Positions 1 to 7,539 of a DNA stretch of 18,900 bases are shown here, one piece after another. Location of the stretch: positions 1 through 18,900 of the forward strand of contig DCXE01000021.1 in NCBI GenBank assembly GCA_002328295.1. The letters are read 5' to 3'. The DNA comes from Candidatus Peribacter sp. UBA2144. GTDB lineage: Bacteria > Patescibacteriota > Gracilibacteria > Peribacterales > Peribacteraceae. The stretch's first letter is position 1, and every line of letters starts with the position of its first letter. The translations under genes and the position numbers were made by a program. Under the pieces are notes generated by a model that was not told where the DNA came from, searched no databases, and saw only the letters and a program-made list of their open reading frames with translations.

Positions 1-254
1 GAGTCGTAAACATGAAATTCTTTTTTGCAATTTAAATGTCTCATCACGCGTGCAATAAACGCGGACGTGTGCCCTTCAGCCACTCCAACTTCCAGAATAG
101 CTCCGGATACCTTTCGCTTAATAACCTGACGAAGAAGCCTGAAAAAAACGCGTCTTTGATTTTTTCCCATCCATAAAAAATGGTTCGGTATAACTTCCAG
201 ATACATTCTGGGGGATCTGGCGATTCTCCTATAAATGGAATTGCGACAAAGCAT
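1..254 (-). CDS. TylF/MycF-like SAM-dependent methyltransferase (N-terminal part, cut by window edge)
   Basis: The reading frame opens at an ATG at 254-252 and runs off the left edge, giving 84 residues. I translated it by hand. After a basic N-terminal stretch it contains ILEVGVAEGHTSAFIARVM at about residues 53-71 and then FHVYDS at the window edge. A glycine-rich loop followed by Arg-Val and a hydrophobic strand ending in D(S/T)F is the SAM-binding start of the TylF/MycF macrocin O-methyltransferase family, whose usual length is about 200-270 residues, so most of the protein is missing. It begins 13 bp after the preceding minus-strand glycosyltransferase gene, so both are probably co-transcribed. 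The enzyme could O-methylate a sugar of the glycan made by the neighbouring genes; that role is inferred from context. No Shine-Dalgarno sequence is seen. Any other class I methyltransferase is the main alternative. Confidence 0.72.
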   Translation of the reverse strand, partial: MLCRNSIYRRIARSPRMYLEVIPNHFLWMGKNQRRVFFRLLRQVIKRKVSGAILEVGVAEGHTSAFIARVMRHLNCKKEFHVYD

Positions 255-260
255 TACGAT

Positions 261-278
261 TGTTAGTTTAAACTAACA
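261..278. repeat. 18-bp perfect palindrome at a gene junction
   Basis: TGTTAGTTTAAACTAACA reads the same on both strands. It covers the last codons and stop of the minus-strand glycosyltransferase and ends 6 bp before the methyltransferase ATG. No T-run follows it in either direction, so it is not a standard intrinsic terminator. An operator or an RNA-level hairpin between the two genes is possible. Confidence 0.6.
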
Positions 279-1248
279 TTGGCTCGATTGCAGTACCACG
301 GAGACTATTTTTTAACTCATTGAAATTTTCAACAATATCGCTTAGACATGCGTTATCCGGCGTTTCTTCATCTTCATAATAAACTTTCTTGAATCCCTGC
401 CCACTGTCATAAAGCTTCTTTTGAGTTTTACCAATCTGGCCCCCAATCTTCTCCGCGTACTTTAGGAGTTCCTCTGGTTCAATTATTATTGGTATTCCCG
501 CTTTTTCTGACTTATCCAGAATATATTTTCTAATTGGATTTTTTTGCATGCGTAATATCTTAATAGGTTTCAGATTAGTCTCTGGCTTTTCTCTGTGAAT
601 AACTTTCCCAAGAATTTTCGAAACTCTTCTCTCCGCCTCCTGCGCATCTGACCAAAATTCAGAATCTATCCACAACGCTTCGAGTCCGTTCTTTCCCAAC
701 AACTGCTCAGCTTCAACACACAAAGTATCATGCCTCTGATCCCTGAGTAGCGGGAACATCCAATCCGCATGTTTATAAAGCAAATTATCTTCTCCAAACT
801 TATTCACATACGATTCCAGAACTTTAATCCATTCCTTTTTGAAGAACGCTCCATATCCCATGTAAGCAACTTGCGCGGACCCGCGATCAAATTTTTCTTT
901 AGTCTCGAAGTGCTTGGCTATAAGTCCATGGGTAATCTTCGAAGAATCTGAACAAAATGATTCGTAAAGCTTTTTAATATCAGTCGCGATCCAATCATCA
1001 TCCTGCGTATATATAACTTCATTTATTGCATGCTGGGCACATAAATATCTACCATATCCGCCAATATTGCACTTACTCTGAATGACCCTGACATTGTGTC
1101 CGCTAACTGATAACGAAACTGGATTGTTATTCCAAATAATAATTTCGTCTATAAACGGCATCGTACGCAAGTGATCGACAATTCGCTGCATATTGTACGG
1201 ACGTTGCCAGGATAGCAGGCAAGCCGATGCTTTGATCTGTGATACCAT
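268..1248 (-). CDS. GT-A fold glycosyltransferase, family uncertain
   Basis: This 326-residue protein starts at ATG 1248. Its first half looks like a nucleotide-sugar glycosyltransferase with a GT-A fold: a strand followed by WQRP (residues 14-17), the segment IDEIIIWNNN (33-42), NIGGYGRY (61-68), and an acidic metal-binding cluster QDDDW with Asp83-85. MGYGAFFKKEW further on resembles the acceptor region of GT2/GT64-like enzymes. The last 100 residues or so are a charged, helical extension I do not recognise. There is no signal peptide or membrane segment, so it is probably cytoplasmic. It is divergent from the glycosyltransferase at 1271 with only 22 bp between the start codons, and is followed by the methyltransferase on the same strand. 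The sugar donor and acceptor cannot be read from the sequence. Confidence 0.7.
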   Translation of the reverse strand: MVSQIKASACLLSWQRPYNMQRIVDHLRTMPFIDEIIIWNNNPVSLSVSGHNVRVIQSKCNIGGYGRYLCAQHAINEVIYTQDDDWIATDIKKLYESFCSDSSKITHGLIAKHFETKEKFDRGSAQVAYMGYGAFFKKEWIKVLESYVNKFGEDNLLYKHADWMFPLLRDQRHDTLCVEAEQLLGKNGLEALWIDSEFWSDAQEAERRVSKILGKVIHREKPETNLKPIKILRMQKNPIRKYILDKSEKAGIPIIIEPEELLKYAEKIGGQIGKTQKKLYDSGQGFKKVYYEDEETPDNACLSDIVENFNELKNSLRGTAIEPMLV

Positions 1249-1270
1249 TAACCAAGCTTAGTTTTGTATT

Positions 1271-2251
1271 ATGCGCCTATTTAGTCAACAACTACCGGGG
1301 AAACTGGCAATAGTTACAACATACTTTAACTATGCCGGATATAATGCTTTGTTTAACAATTTCAAAATATTTGCAGAAGAGATTCGTTCACAGGAGCTCG
1401 ACCTCTGGACAGTAGAAATAGCATTCGGGAATGATGAATTTGATCTGGAGAAAGATGACCGCATATTGCAGATCCGTACGCCTGACGTAATGTGGCAAAA
1501 AGAAAGAGCACTGAATCTTTTGATAAAAACACTTCCAAAAGAATATGACAAAATTGCATGGCTGGATGCGGACATACTTTTTGAAAATCGAAAATGGGCA
1601 AAGGAAGCCAATAAATTATTAGAGAATCATAAGATAATACAATGCTTCAGCAAAGCTCACCTCTATAAAGAAGGAAACGCCAAGTTAACAAAGAATGCAC
1701 ATGTTGGATATGTATCACAAAAAATTAATCCTGTTCAGAAATCAATGGCAACCATGCACCCGGGATACGCATGGGCAGGCAGGAGGAATTTTGTGGAGCG
1801 TCACATGTTATATGACAGACACGTTCTTGGCGCCAATGACTTTTTAATGGCACTCGCGTTTATTGGCAATTTTAAACACAAATACATAACGGAGAGTATT
1901 AATGAATCTATGCGAAATGATTTCCGTCGATGGGCGAACAATGTGTCAGATGATATACAAAAAAATGTCGGCTATCTGGATGGAGCTATACGACACTTGT
2001 GGCACGGCAAAATTAAAAATCGACAGTATGTAAAACGAGACTCATATTTGCTCGATTATGATTTTGATCCGGAAAAAGACATTCGAATCGGATCAAGTGG
2101 ACTATTCGAATGGTCGTCATCTAAACCGGATATGCATCAAGCTGTACAGCAATACTTTGTTGATCGTAATGATGACGGCAACTTTTTATCAGGAAGTACA
2201 CCATGTTTTTTAAGAAATTCCGTTTCTTCTTCTAGCCATTTGGTCGCATAG
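1271..2251 (+). CDS. GT-A glycosyltransferase with DxD and LWHG motifs
   Basis: The product is 326 residues from ATG 1271. It starts with a conserved strand (KLAIVTTYFN, 11-20), carries a DxD metal-binding motif in KIAWLDADILFEN (Asp99, Asp101), an AWAGRRNF segment near 167-174, and HLWHGKIKNRQY at 242-252. The Leu-Trp-His-Gly element in the C-terminal part is seen in galactosyltransferase-like GT-A proteins. The family-like part appears to end near FVDRNDDG (residue 303). The last 23 residues are Ser-rich and are encoded opposite the sulfotransferase C-terminus, so they look like an accidental extension. It shares a 22-bp divergent gap with the gene at 268-1248 and no Shine-Dalgarno site precedes it. 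It probably adds one sugar to a surface glycan; specificity is unknown. Confidence 0.75.
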   Translation: MRLFSQQLPGKLAIVTTYFNYAGYNALFNNFKIFAEEIRSQELDLWTVEIAFGNDEFDLEKDDRILQIRTPDVMWQKERALNLLIKTLPKEYDKIAWLDADILFENRKWAKEANKLLENHKIIQCFSKAHLYKEGNAKLTKNAHVGYVSQKINPVQKSMATMHPGYAWAGRRNFVERHMLYDRHVLGANDFLMALAFIGNFKHKYITESINESMRNDFRRWANNVSDDIQKNVGYLDGAIRHLWHGKIKNRQYVKRDSYLLDYDFDPEKDIRIGSSGLFEWSSSKPDMHQAVQQYFVDRNDDGNFLSGSTPCFLRNSVSSSSHLVA

Positions 2252-3081
2252 CCGCCAAAACGTTCGTGAAGTCTTTTTAGATTGTCATAAGATCTTTGTG
2301 CAATCATGATCCTTATGTCATTAGGCAATGCATATTCCGGCCCCTTGTTGACATTTCTGTGTGCTACCGGGAATATCTGATTCTCCGACTTTTCAATGCC
2401 AAGAAATTCAAATATTCGCAGCAATAAATCTTTGGGGCATTCGCAAATTTCATCATAAAAACCTATGAATATATTATCTTTTGGAAAGATCTTTTCCCAC
2501 TTGGACAAGTGCAAAAGATAATCTGAATTATCAAATCTAAAATCATTGCTGCAAATTGACCTAAGTTGATCATGAGACATTTTTTCAAAGTCATATTTAC
2601 GTATTTTAAAGTGCATAAACTTTGTCATTGACCAAATCTGCTCTACGGGATTTCTGATTAAAAAAATAATTTTGCAGTCAGGCATAAGATTATAAATGCG
2701 TTCCACATGTTCCGTATCAAGAGCATAATAACCCGGTGTATGTTCTCCGGAAATTTGGCCTTCTTCGGGCTGAAAAAGTGACGCATACCACTTATCACTT
2801 CTAATTCTAAAGGCATAATTGAACAACCACTTTATCCTTTTCTTATCTGTTAAGCTAACCCGTTTGAATAATTGTCTTTTAAGTGATCTCCTCCAATAAC
2901 CAATTCCGGGGTGAAAAAGGCGTCCAATAAAATTATTTGGATGGCCGTATGCCTGACTATCGAAATAATGAATCTCCTTTATATAAGGTACGAAAATCTG
3001 CCTGTGTCTCTTCAGATTTACATGCAGCCAGCTTGTTCCGCATTTTGCCGCGCCTATGCAAAGAAAATCAGGATATGGCAT
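2137..3081 (-). CDS. PAPS-dependent sulfotransferase
   Basis: I place the start at ATG 3081, giving 314 residues; an in-frame TTG at 3093 would add four. The 5'-phosphosulfate-binding loop is IGAAKCGTSWL (about 9-19), with Lys13 as the expected catalytic or phosphate-binding lysine. SGEHTPGYY follows at about 111-119. The 3'-phosphate-binding motif is IFLIRNPVEQIWS with Arg143 and Ser151. This is the classic cytosolic/Golgi-type sulfotransferase domain, which transfers sulfate from PAPS to a hydroxyl of a sugar or other acceptor. Length agrees with the family. The last 38 codons overlap the glycosyltransferase at 1271-2251 on the opposite strand. Placed among glycosyltransferases, it probably sulfates a surface carbohydrate. 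No PAPS-synthesis gene is visible here, so the donor must come from elsewhere in the genome or from a host. Confidence 0.88.
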   Translation of the reverse strand: MPYPDFLCIGAAKCGTSWLHVNLKRHRQIFVPYIKEIHYFDSQAYGHPNNFIGRLFHPGIGYWRRSLKRQLFKRVSLTDKKRIKWLFNYAFRIRSDKWYASLFQPEEGQISGEHTPGYYALDTEHVERIYNLMPDCKIIFLIRNPVEQIWSMTKFMHFKIRKYDFEKMSHDQLRSICSNDFRFDNSDYLLHLSKWEKIFPKDNIFIGFYDEICECPKDLLLRIFEFLGIEKSENQIFPVAHRNVNKGPEYALPNDIRIMIAQRSYDNLKRLHERFGGYATKWLEEETEFLKKHGVLPDKKLPSSLRSTKYCCTA

Positions 3082-3147
3082 AAATCTCAACAACTGGAAA
3101 ATAGCTGAAAATCCCCTACTGCGCTACTATTCATTTCGGGGCTACGC

Positions 3148-3153
3148 TAAACT
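3148..3153 (+). promoter_or_regulatory. Possible -10 box of the gene at 3162
   Basis: TAAACT lies 8 nt before the ATG at 3162, which would place the transcript start almost at the start codon. The match to TATAAT is weak and no good -35 is seen. I list it because it follows the spacing of the clearer cases at 7526, 10059, 10777 and 10871. Confidence 0.3.
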
Positions 3154-3161
3154 ACCTTCCT

Positions 3162-4772
3162 ATGGAAGAAAAGCCCACCTGCGATGTTAAGCTCCAACAG
3201 ATTATTGAAGAGAAAGAGGCAATTATAAACAGAATTATCCAATCCAAAAGCTGGAAATGGACCAGATGGCTGAGGATTTTGGAAGCACGACTACGCCGAT
3301 TTTTGCACAGGGAAAAGCTTGTTTCTGCACCAACGGACTTCGCATACAAATTAAATCCTCACTCAGGTATCGCCATAATTATCCCATGTCACAATTACGG
3401 AAAATATCTGGGGGACTGCATAGAAAGCGCGCTCAATCAAACCATATTGCCTTCAGAAATACTGGTTGTCGACGATTCTTCATCCGATGATACCCTGCAT
3501 ATCGCCACCCTTTACCATGAACGTGGTGTTCGATACATCCGGTGCAATCACGGGCATCCTTCGGATGCACGCAACGAGGGGACAAAACATACTCTGTCAC
3601 CATTTTTGCTTTTTCTGGACGCAGACGACATGCTTGATTCTGATTACATTGAAAAATGCCTGGAATGCATGAAAGACCCGAGTGTCGCAATTGCATACGG
3701 GGATATGAAACACTTCGGAAACGAAAAAAGAGTTTTCGGTGCCCCGGAATTCGATCGTGAAGAACTGATGAGGAGAAATTATATTTCTTCGCATGCCTTG
3801 ATGCGCAGACAGGTATTTGATTTGGTTGGCGGATACAGGATAACTCCAAACACCCCGAATGAAGACTGGGACTTGTACCGCAGAATGCTCAAATACTCAT
3901 GGACAGCAAAGAAGGCACGAACCTCGGTTCTATACCGCAAGCACGACAAGAATCGTCTTCCTACATTCGACAAAAACAAACTGGAGTACTGGCAGACTGC
4001 GCGCTTGCTCCTTAATCCAATAACAATTTTTACACCGTTTGCTGGGCGAAAAGAAGTACTTGATAAATTTATAAATTCACTGAAGAGCCTTGATTTTGAT
4101 CATTCTTTAATTCGACTCCACTGTTTTGATACCAGCGATAATGAAGAGTTCGCAAGTTTACTGAAAATGAAACTTTCACTTCTGGACTTTGGAAAGATTA
4201 CATATGCCTCTGCACCATTGCCTGCATCCTGGAATCATTCTCCGCAAAGCCTGATTCACAACCGCCTAAATAGCACAAAAGTTCAATACTATCACGACAT
4301 GGCTTTGGTTTATGCCTACAACAACATGTTGCTTTCATGCGATACGGAATATGTACTTGCACTGGAGGATGATGTTGCACTTTCTCCTGATTCACTGAGC
4401 ATGCTGATCAAAACAATCAGATACCCTGAAACAGTTGCTGCCGTTGCTTCTTATCCGTGCCACTTGCAAGGTTATCAAATGGCTTGGAAGCTTGGAAGAA
4501 ACGGATATCCAAAACACCCGGCCAAAAAGCTTAGAGGTATTGAAAAAATTGACGGTGCAGGATTCGGTTGTTCTTTGTTCAGAACCGCAGCTCTTTCCGC
4601 AATGCCAATCTATACACGAGCATACGAAGCCTTACCGCACTGGTATGACTACAACGCCTTTGAACATCTTCGAACACAGGGCGAGATACTCTGCAACTGG
4701 GACATAGACGTGGAGCATATGCAAACCAATAGATCACCGCTTGCAAATGTTCCCATAGCAACCAATGCATGA
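3162..4772 (+). CDS. Two-domain GT2 glycosyltransferase (two GT-A modules)
   Basis: The 536-residue product begins with a short helical, coiled-coil-like segment (10-50). Module 1 (about 68-280) is a full GT2 domain: IAIIIPCHNYGKYL (70-83), VVDDSS (102-107), the metal-binding FLDADD (151-156), and NEDWD (233-237) as the likely catalytic-base region. Module 2 (about 285-536) starts a new strand (NPITIFTPFAGR) and has its own acidic metal site YVLALEDDVALS (Glu402-Asp404), so two transfers by one protein are plausible. No membrane segment is visible. The stop codon lies inside the first codons of the next gene (ATGCATGA overlap at 4765-4772), so the two are translationally coupled. It is divergent from the sulfotransferase. 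Sugar specificity is unknown. Confidence 0.85.
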   Translation: MEEKPTCDVKLQQIIEEKEAIINRIIQSKSWKWTRWLRILEARLRRFLHREKLVSAPTDFAYKLNPHSGIAIIIPCHNYGKYLGDCIESALNQTILPSEILVVDDSSSDDTLHIATLYHERGVRYIRCNHGHPSDARNEGTKHTLSPFLLFLDADDMLDSDYIEKCLECMKDPSVAIAYGDMKHFGNEKRVFGAPEFDREELMRRNYISSHALMRRQVFDLVGGYRITPNTPNEDWDLYRRMLKYSWTAKKARTSVLYRKHDKNRLPTFDKNKLEYWQTARLLLNPITIFTPFAGRKEVLDKFINSLKSLDFDHSLIRLHCFDTSDNEEFASLLKMKLSLLDFGKITYASAPLPASWNHSPQSLIHNRLNSTKVQYYHDMALVYAYNNMLLSCDTEYVLALEDDVALSPDSLSMLIKTIRYPETVAAVASYPCHLQGYQMAWKLGRNGYPKHPAKKLRGIEKIDGAGFGCSLFRTAALSAMPIYTRAYEALPHWYDYNAFEHLRTQGEILCNWDIDVEHMQTNRSPLANVPIATNA

Positions 4773-6435
4773 CTTGCCTTACGCAATTATTGCTTTTCTA
4801 AACAAGATATGGACTTCCCTCGGTCGTCCATTCGCACGTCCCGTCAGATTTATTCGCCACAGAATTTTGGGGCATTTTTGGCCTGCTGTTAAGTTACCAA
4901 ATACAATCACTCCGATTGAATTTAAATCCCATCCAATTCATTTCAAACCTTTAATTAGTTTGATTTTACATATTCATAAACTGAACGATATTGATCTGCA
5001 TAAATGCCTGGCTTCTGTCACGGAACAAACATATGACAAGTGGGAAATAATTATTAAATGCGATGATCCTTCGATTGAAATAATTCTTGAGCCTTACGTT
5101 AAGCGGTATCCTAATAAAATAAAAATGGGCGGAGCAAAGGGTGATTATTTCGGATTCATAGATGCCAGCGACACTTTGGAAAATAATGCACTTGAAGTTG
5201 CAGTTCAGGAAATGCAATCTGACCCAAGGCCTGACATCTTGTATTCGGACCACAGCCTGCATGGCAATCCGATACTCAAGCCCGATTGGAGCCCGGAACT
5301 TCTTCTCTCTTACAATTACATACAAGGATTTCTGCTTATCTCACGCGATCTGAAAGAGCAATCCGGAGATTATTCGTGTATTTATGACCTTCTTCTAAGG
5401 GCAACAGAAAAAACTGAGCTAATAACCCATATATCGCAAGTCCTATGCCATAAACATGAAGAAACCGCTGATCAAGAATTAGAAGTCGAGGCTTTGGAAC
5501 AAACCCTTAAGCGCCGAAGCCTTCCTCATACAATTAGAATTCCCAAGTCCGCTGAAAAGTTTAAAAAGTCATTTTACAAAATTGATTATAATTTTCCCCG
5601 CGAGCCTTCGGTAACAATTATCATTCCGACCAAAGATCGTCCGGATTTGCTTAGAAGGTGCCTGAAAGGAATCCGAAAAAATACTAACTACAATAATTTC
5701 AACGTACTTGTTGCAGACAATGGGAGTACAAAAAAGAAAACTCTTAAATATCTTCAAAGTATTCCTGAACAAGTTGTACGAATTGAACAGGAAAAATTTA
5801 ATTTTTCAGATATAAATAACCAGGCAGTTAAATTAGCTTCGGGAGAATATGTATTGTTCATGAACGATGACGTCTTCCCCATCAACTCTAATTGGCTTAA
5901 GGAGATGGTTGGCGTATTTTCTCTGGACGAAAAAATTGGCGTTGTAGGCGCAAAGCTTCTGTACAAAAAAAATAAATTCGGCAATGCGGTACAGCATTCC
6001 GGAATGGTATTGGGCCGTCACTACGCAAGCCTGATTCAATTCACGAAAGCAAATGAACTGGGTTACAACTCGTACAATCAAGTACTGCGCAATTGTTCGG
6101 CAATCTCGGGTGCCTGTATGCTAACCAAGAAATCATTGTTCGCGGAATTGGACGGATTTGATGAAAAAAATCTAGCCATTGACTATTCCGACGTAGATTA
6201 CTGTCTAAAAGCTTTGGAAAAGGGATATCGAATCGTAGTCAATTCCCACGCCCTACTTATTCACGACGAATCTGCCACGCGTGGAGACAATCAAGGGCAG
6301 GGAGCTATTCTAAATCAAGCAGAGGCAGATTTTCTGGTCGCAAAGTGGAAAAATTTAATCAGACACGATCCTCACTACCACCCCAGATTCTCTCTTGATC
6401 TTAAAGATAATGCCTATACTGTAATCAATGCATGA
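4765..6435 (+). CDS. Large GT2 glycosyltransferase with degenerate N-terminal GT domain
   Basis: The 556-residue protein starts at ATG 4765, overlapping the previous stop by 8 bp. The C-terminal GT2 domain (about 281-530) is well preserved: SVTIIIPTKDRPDLL (282-296), VADNGST (316-322), LFMNDDVFP (364-372), SGACMLTKKSLF, DYSDVDYC and a terminal HDES. This is the COG1216 (rhamnosyltransferase-like) type. The N-terminal half (about 62-235) resembles the first GT domain of two-domain O-antigen transferases, including LKPDWSPELLLSYNYI (171-186). It is shortened, however: the DDxS motif reads KCDDPS, the metal site reads FIDASD, and the stretch normally between them is largely absent. That half may be inactive and serve in binding. 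The 3' end overlaps the convergent GT4 gene by 22 bp. It probably extends the same glycan as its coupled partner. Confidence 0.85.
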   Translation: MHDLPYAIIAFLNKIWTSLGRPFARPVRFIRHRILGHFWPAVKLPNTITPIEFKSHPIHFKPLISLILHIHKLNDIDLHKCLASVTEQTYDKWEIIIKCDDPSIEIILEPYVKRYPNKIKMGGAKGDYFGFIDASDTLENNALEVAVQEMQSDPRPDILYSDHSLHGNPILKPDWSPELLLSYNYIQGFLLISRDLKEQSGDYSCIYDLLLRATEKTELITHISQVLCHKHEETADQELEVEALEQTLKRRSLPHTIRIPKSAEKFKKSFYKIDYNFPREPSVTIIIPTKDRPDLLRRCLKGIRKNTNYNNFNVLVADNGSTKKKTLKYLQSIPEQVVRIEQEKFNFSDINNQAVKLASGEYVLFMNDDVFPINSNWLKEMVGVFSLDEKIGVVGAKLLYKKNKFGNAVQHSGMVLGRHYASLIQFTKANELGYNSYNQVLRNCSAISGACMLTKKSLFAELDGFDEKNLAIDYSDVDYCLKALEKGYRIVVNSHALLIHDESATRGDNQGQGAILNQAEADFLVAKWKNLIRHDPHYHPRFSLDLKDNAYTVINA

Positions 6436-7496
6436 GATTTGATAATTTGTGCGGCTTGCAAAGCAGTTTTTCTTACATCATATTCATTTAATACAATCTC
6501 TCTTCCTTTCTTTGTAATTTCATGCCTAAGGGAATCACTTTCGAAGATTAATTTGATTTCTTGAGCCATAGCAAGCGTATCTATTCCCGGAACTAATCTG
6601 ACCCATCCCTGCTCGGCAAGTTCTGTCGCACCACCGGCTGCTTCTAATGTAATTACAGGTTTTTGCAGTAATGCATTTTCCAAAATCACTGTACCGGATG
6701 GTTCTTGTCTGGAAGTTAGCAAGAAAACATCAAATAGTGAGAAATAACTTTTCGGATTCGTCACTTCTCCAACGAAACTTACTGCTCCTCTTAATGCAGA
6801 ACGCTCAACATCTTCCTGCAAAAGAAGATTATAGATACTCTCACCTTCAGCTTCACCGCCCACCCATACAAAATGTAACTTTTGCTCCGGTAGTATTTTT
6901 TTAAGTTGATACGCCGTCTGCAACCAAAGATCAACTCCCTTTCGTGGATGAATTTGTCCGGCCCCGCCAATAATCAGAGTATCACTTGGAATGCCAATTC
7001 CATCACGAAACTTTTGCATTTCCATTTGCGAAGGTATTTTCCATTCACTTAAATCTATCCCCGTTCGTATCATAGAAATTTTCTCTTCTGGAATTCCAAA
7101 CTCATTGCAAAGCAATTTCTTGATATGATCGGAAACAACCACATAATGAATCGGATAGCTTTTAAAAATTTCAAGAATATTGGGTGGAAGTTGTTGAAAC
7201 GAAATTTTGTCTTCAAGTACATGGCATATCACAGGAACACCCATTGCCTTCGCCTTTGAAAGGAAGCTGTAGCTATGAGAATGAAGATAGAAGAGATCTG
7301 GCTTTCCAAAGAATCGCTTTCGATATTTTGCATATTTATTTTCAAGCGGACCGCCTTTTAGTAAATTGATATTGATATCAAATTCTGTATCTGGAAGGTT
7401 CTCCAGCATTTTAAGAAGCAATATAGGGGCACCCGTGCGGGAAGCCTCATGGCCTATAAAAGTGACTTTTAGCACGAAAAAAGTGTACTTGAGCAT
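6414..7496 (-). CDS. GT4-family (GT-B) glycosyltransferase
   Basis: The protein is 360 residues from ATG 7496. It has the two Rossmann halves of a GT-B enzyme: an N-terminal VTFIGHEASRTGAP glycine loop and, in the C-terminal half, IGGAGQIHPRKGVDLW, LHFVWVGG, VSFVGEV and EPSGTVILENALLQKPVI. The last of these is the E-x7-E donor-binding motif of GT4 (the usual form is EPFGxxxLEAM, so Phe is replaced by Ser). An in-frame GTG seven codons into the gene is an alternative start just before the first strand. The gene is divergent from the GT4 gene at 7540 across 43 bp and convergent with the GT2 gene ending at 6435. It probably adds a hexose or deoxyhexose to the glycan at the cytoplasmic face; the exact donor is unknown. 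Confidence 0.87.
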   Translation of the reverse strand: MLKYTFFVLKVTFIGHEASRTGAPILLLKMLENLPDTEFDININLLKGGPLENKYAKYRKRFFGKPDLFYLHSHSYSFLSKAKAMGVPVICHVLEDKISFQQLPPNILEIFKSYPIHYVVVSDHIKKLLCNEFGIPEEKISMIRTGIDLSEWKIPSQMEMQKFRDGIGIPSDTLIIGGAGQIHPRKGVDLWLQTAYQLKKILPEQKLHFVWVGGEAEGESIYNLLLQEDVERSALRGAVSFVGEVTNPKSYFSLFDVFLLTSRQEPSGTVILENALLQKPVITLEAAGGATELAEQGWVRLVPGIDTLAMAQEIKLIFESDSLRHEITKKGREIVLNEYDVRKTALQAAQIIKSHALITV

Positions 7497-7525
7497 ATAA
7501 AATCAATCCACCATCTAATTTCGTA

Positions 7526-7531
7526 TATAAT
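7526..7531 (+). promoter_or_regulatory. -10 box for leaderless start of the gene at 7540
   Basis: A perfect TATAAT is followed by 8 nt (TCGTCCCT) and then ATG 7540, so transcription should begin within about two nucleotides of the start codon. The surrounding TCGTATATAAT is also found before the pseudouridine synthase gene. No convincing -35 is visible. Confidence 0.65.
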
Positions 7532-7539
7532 TCGTCCCT

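Noticed and set aside
3433..3849. 138-codon minus-strand open frame inside the two-domain glycosyltransferase gene
   Set aside because: It lies opposite conserved GT2 motifs, has no family resemblance and no promoter.
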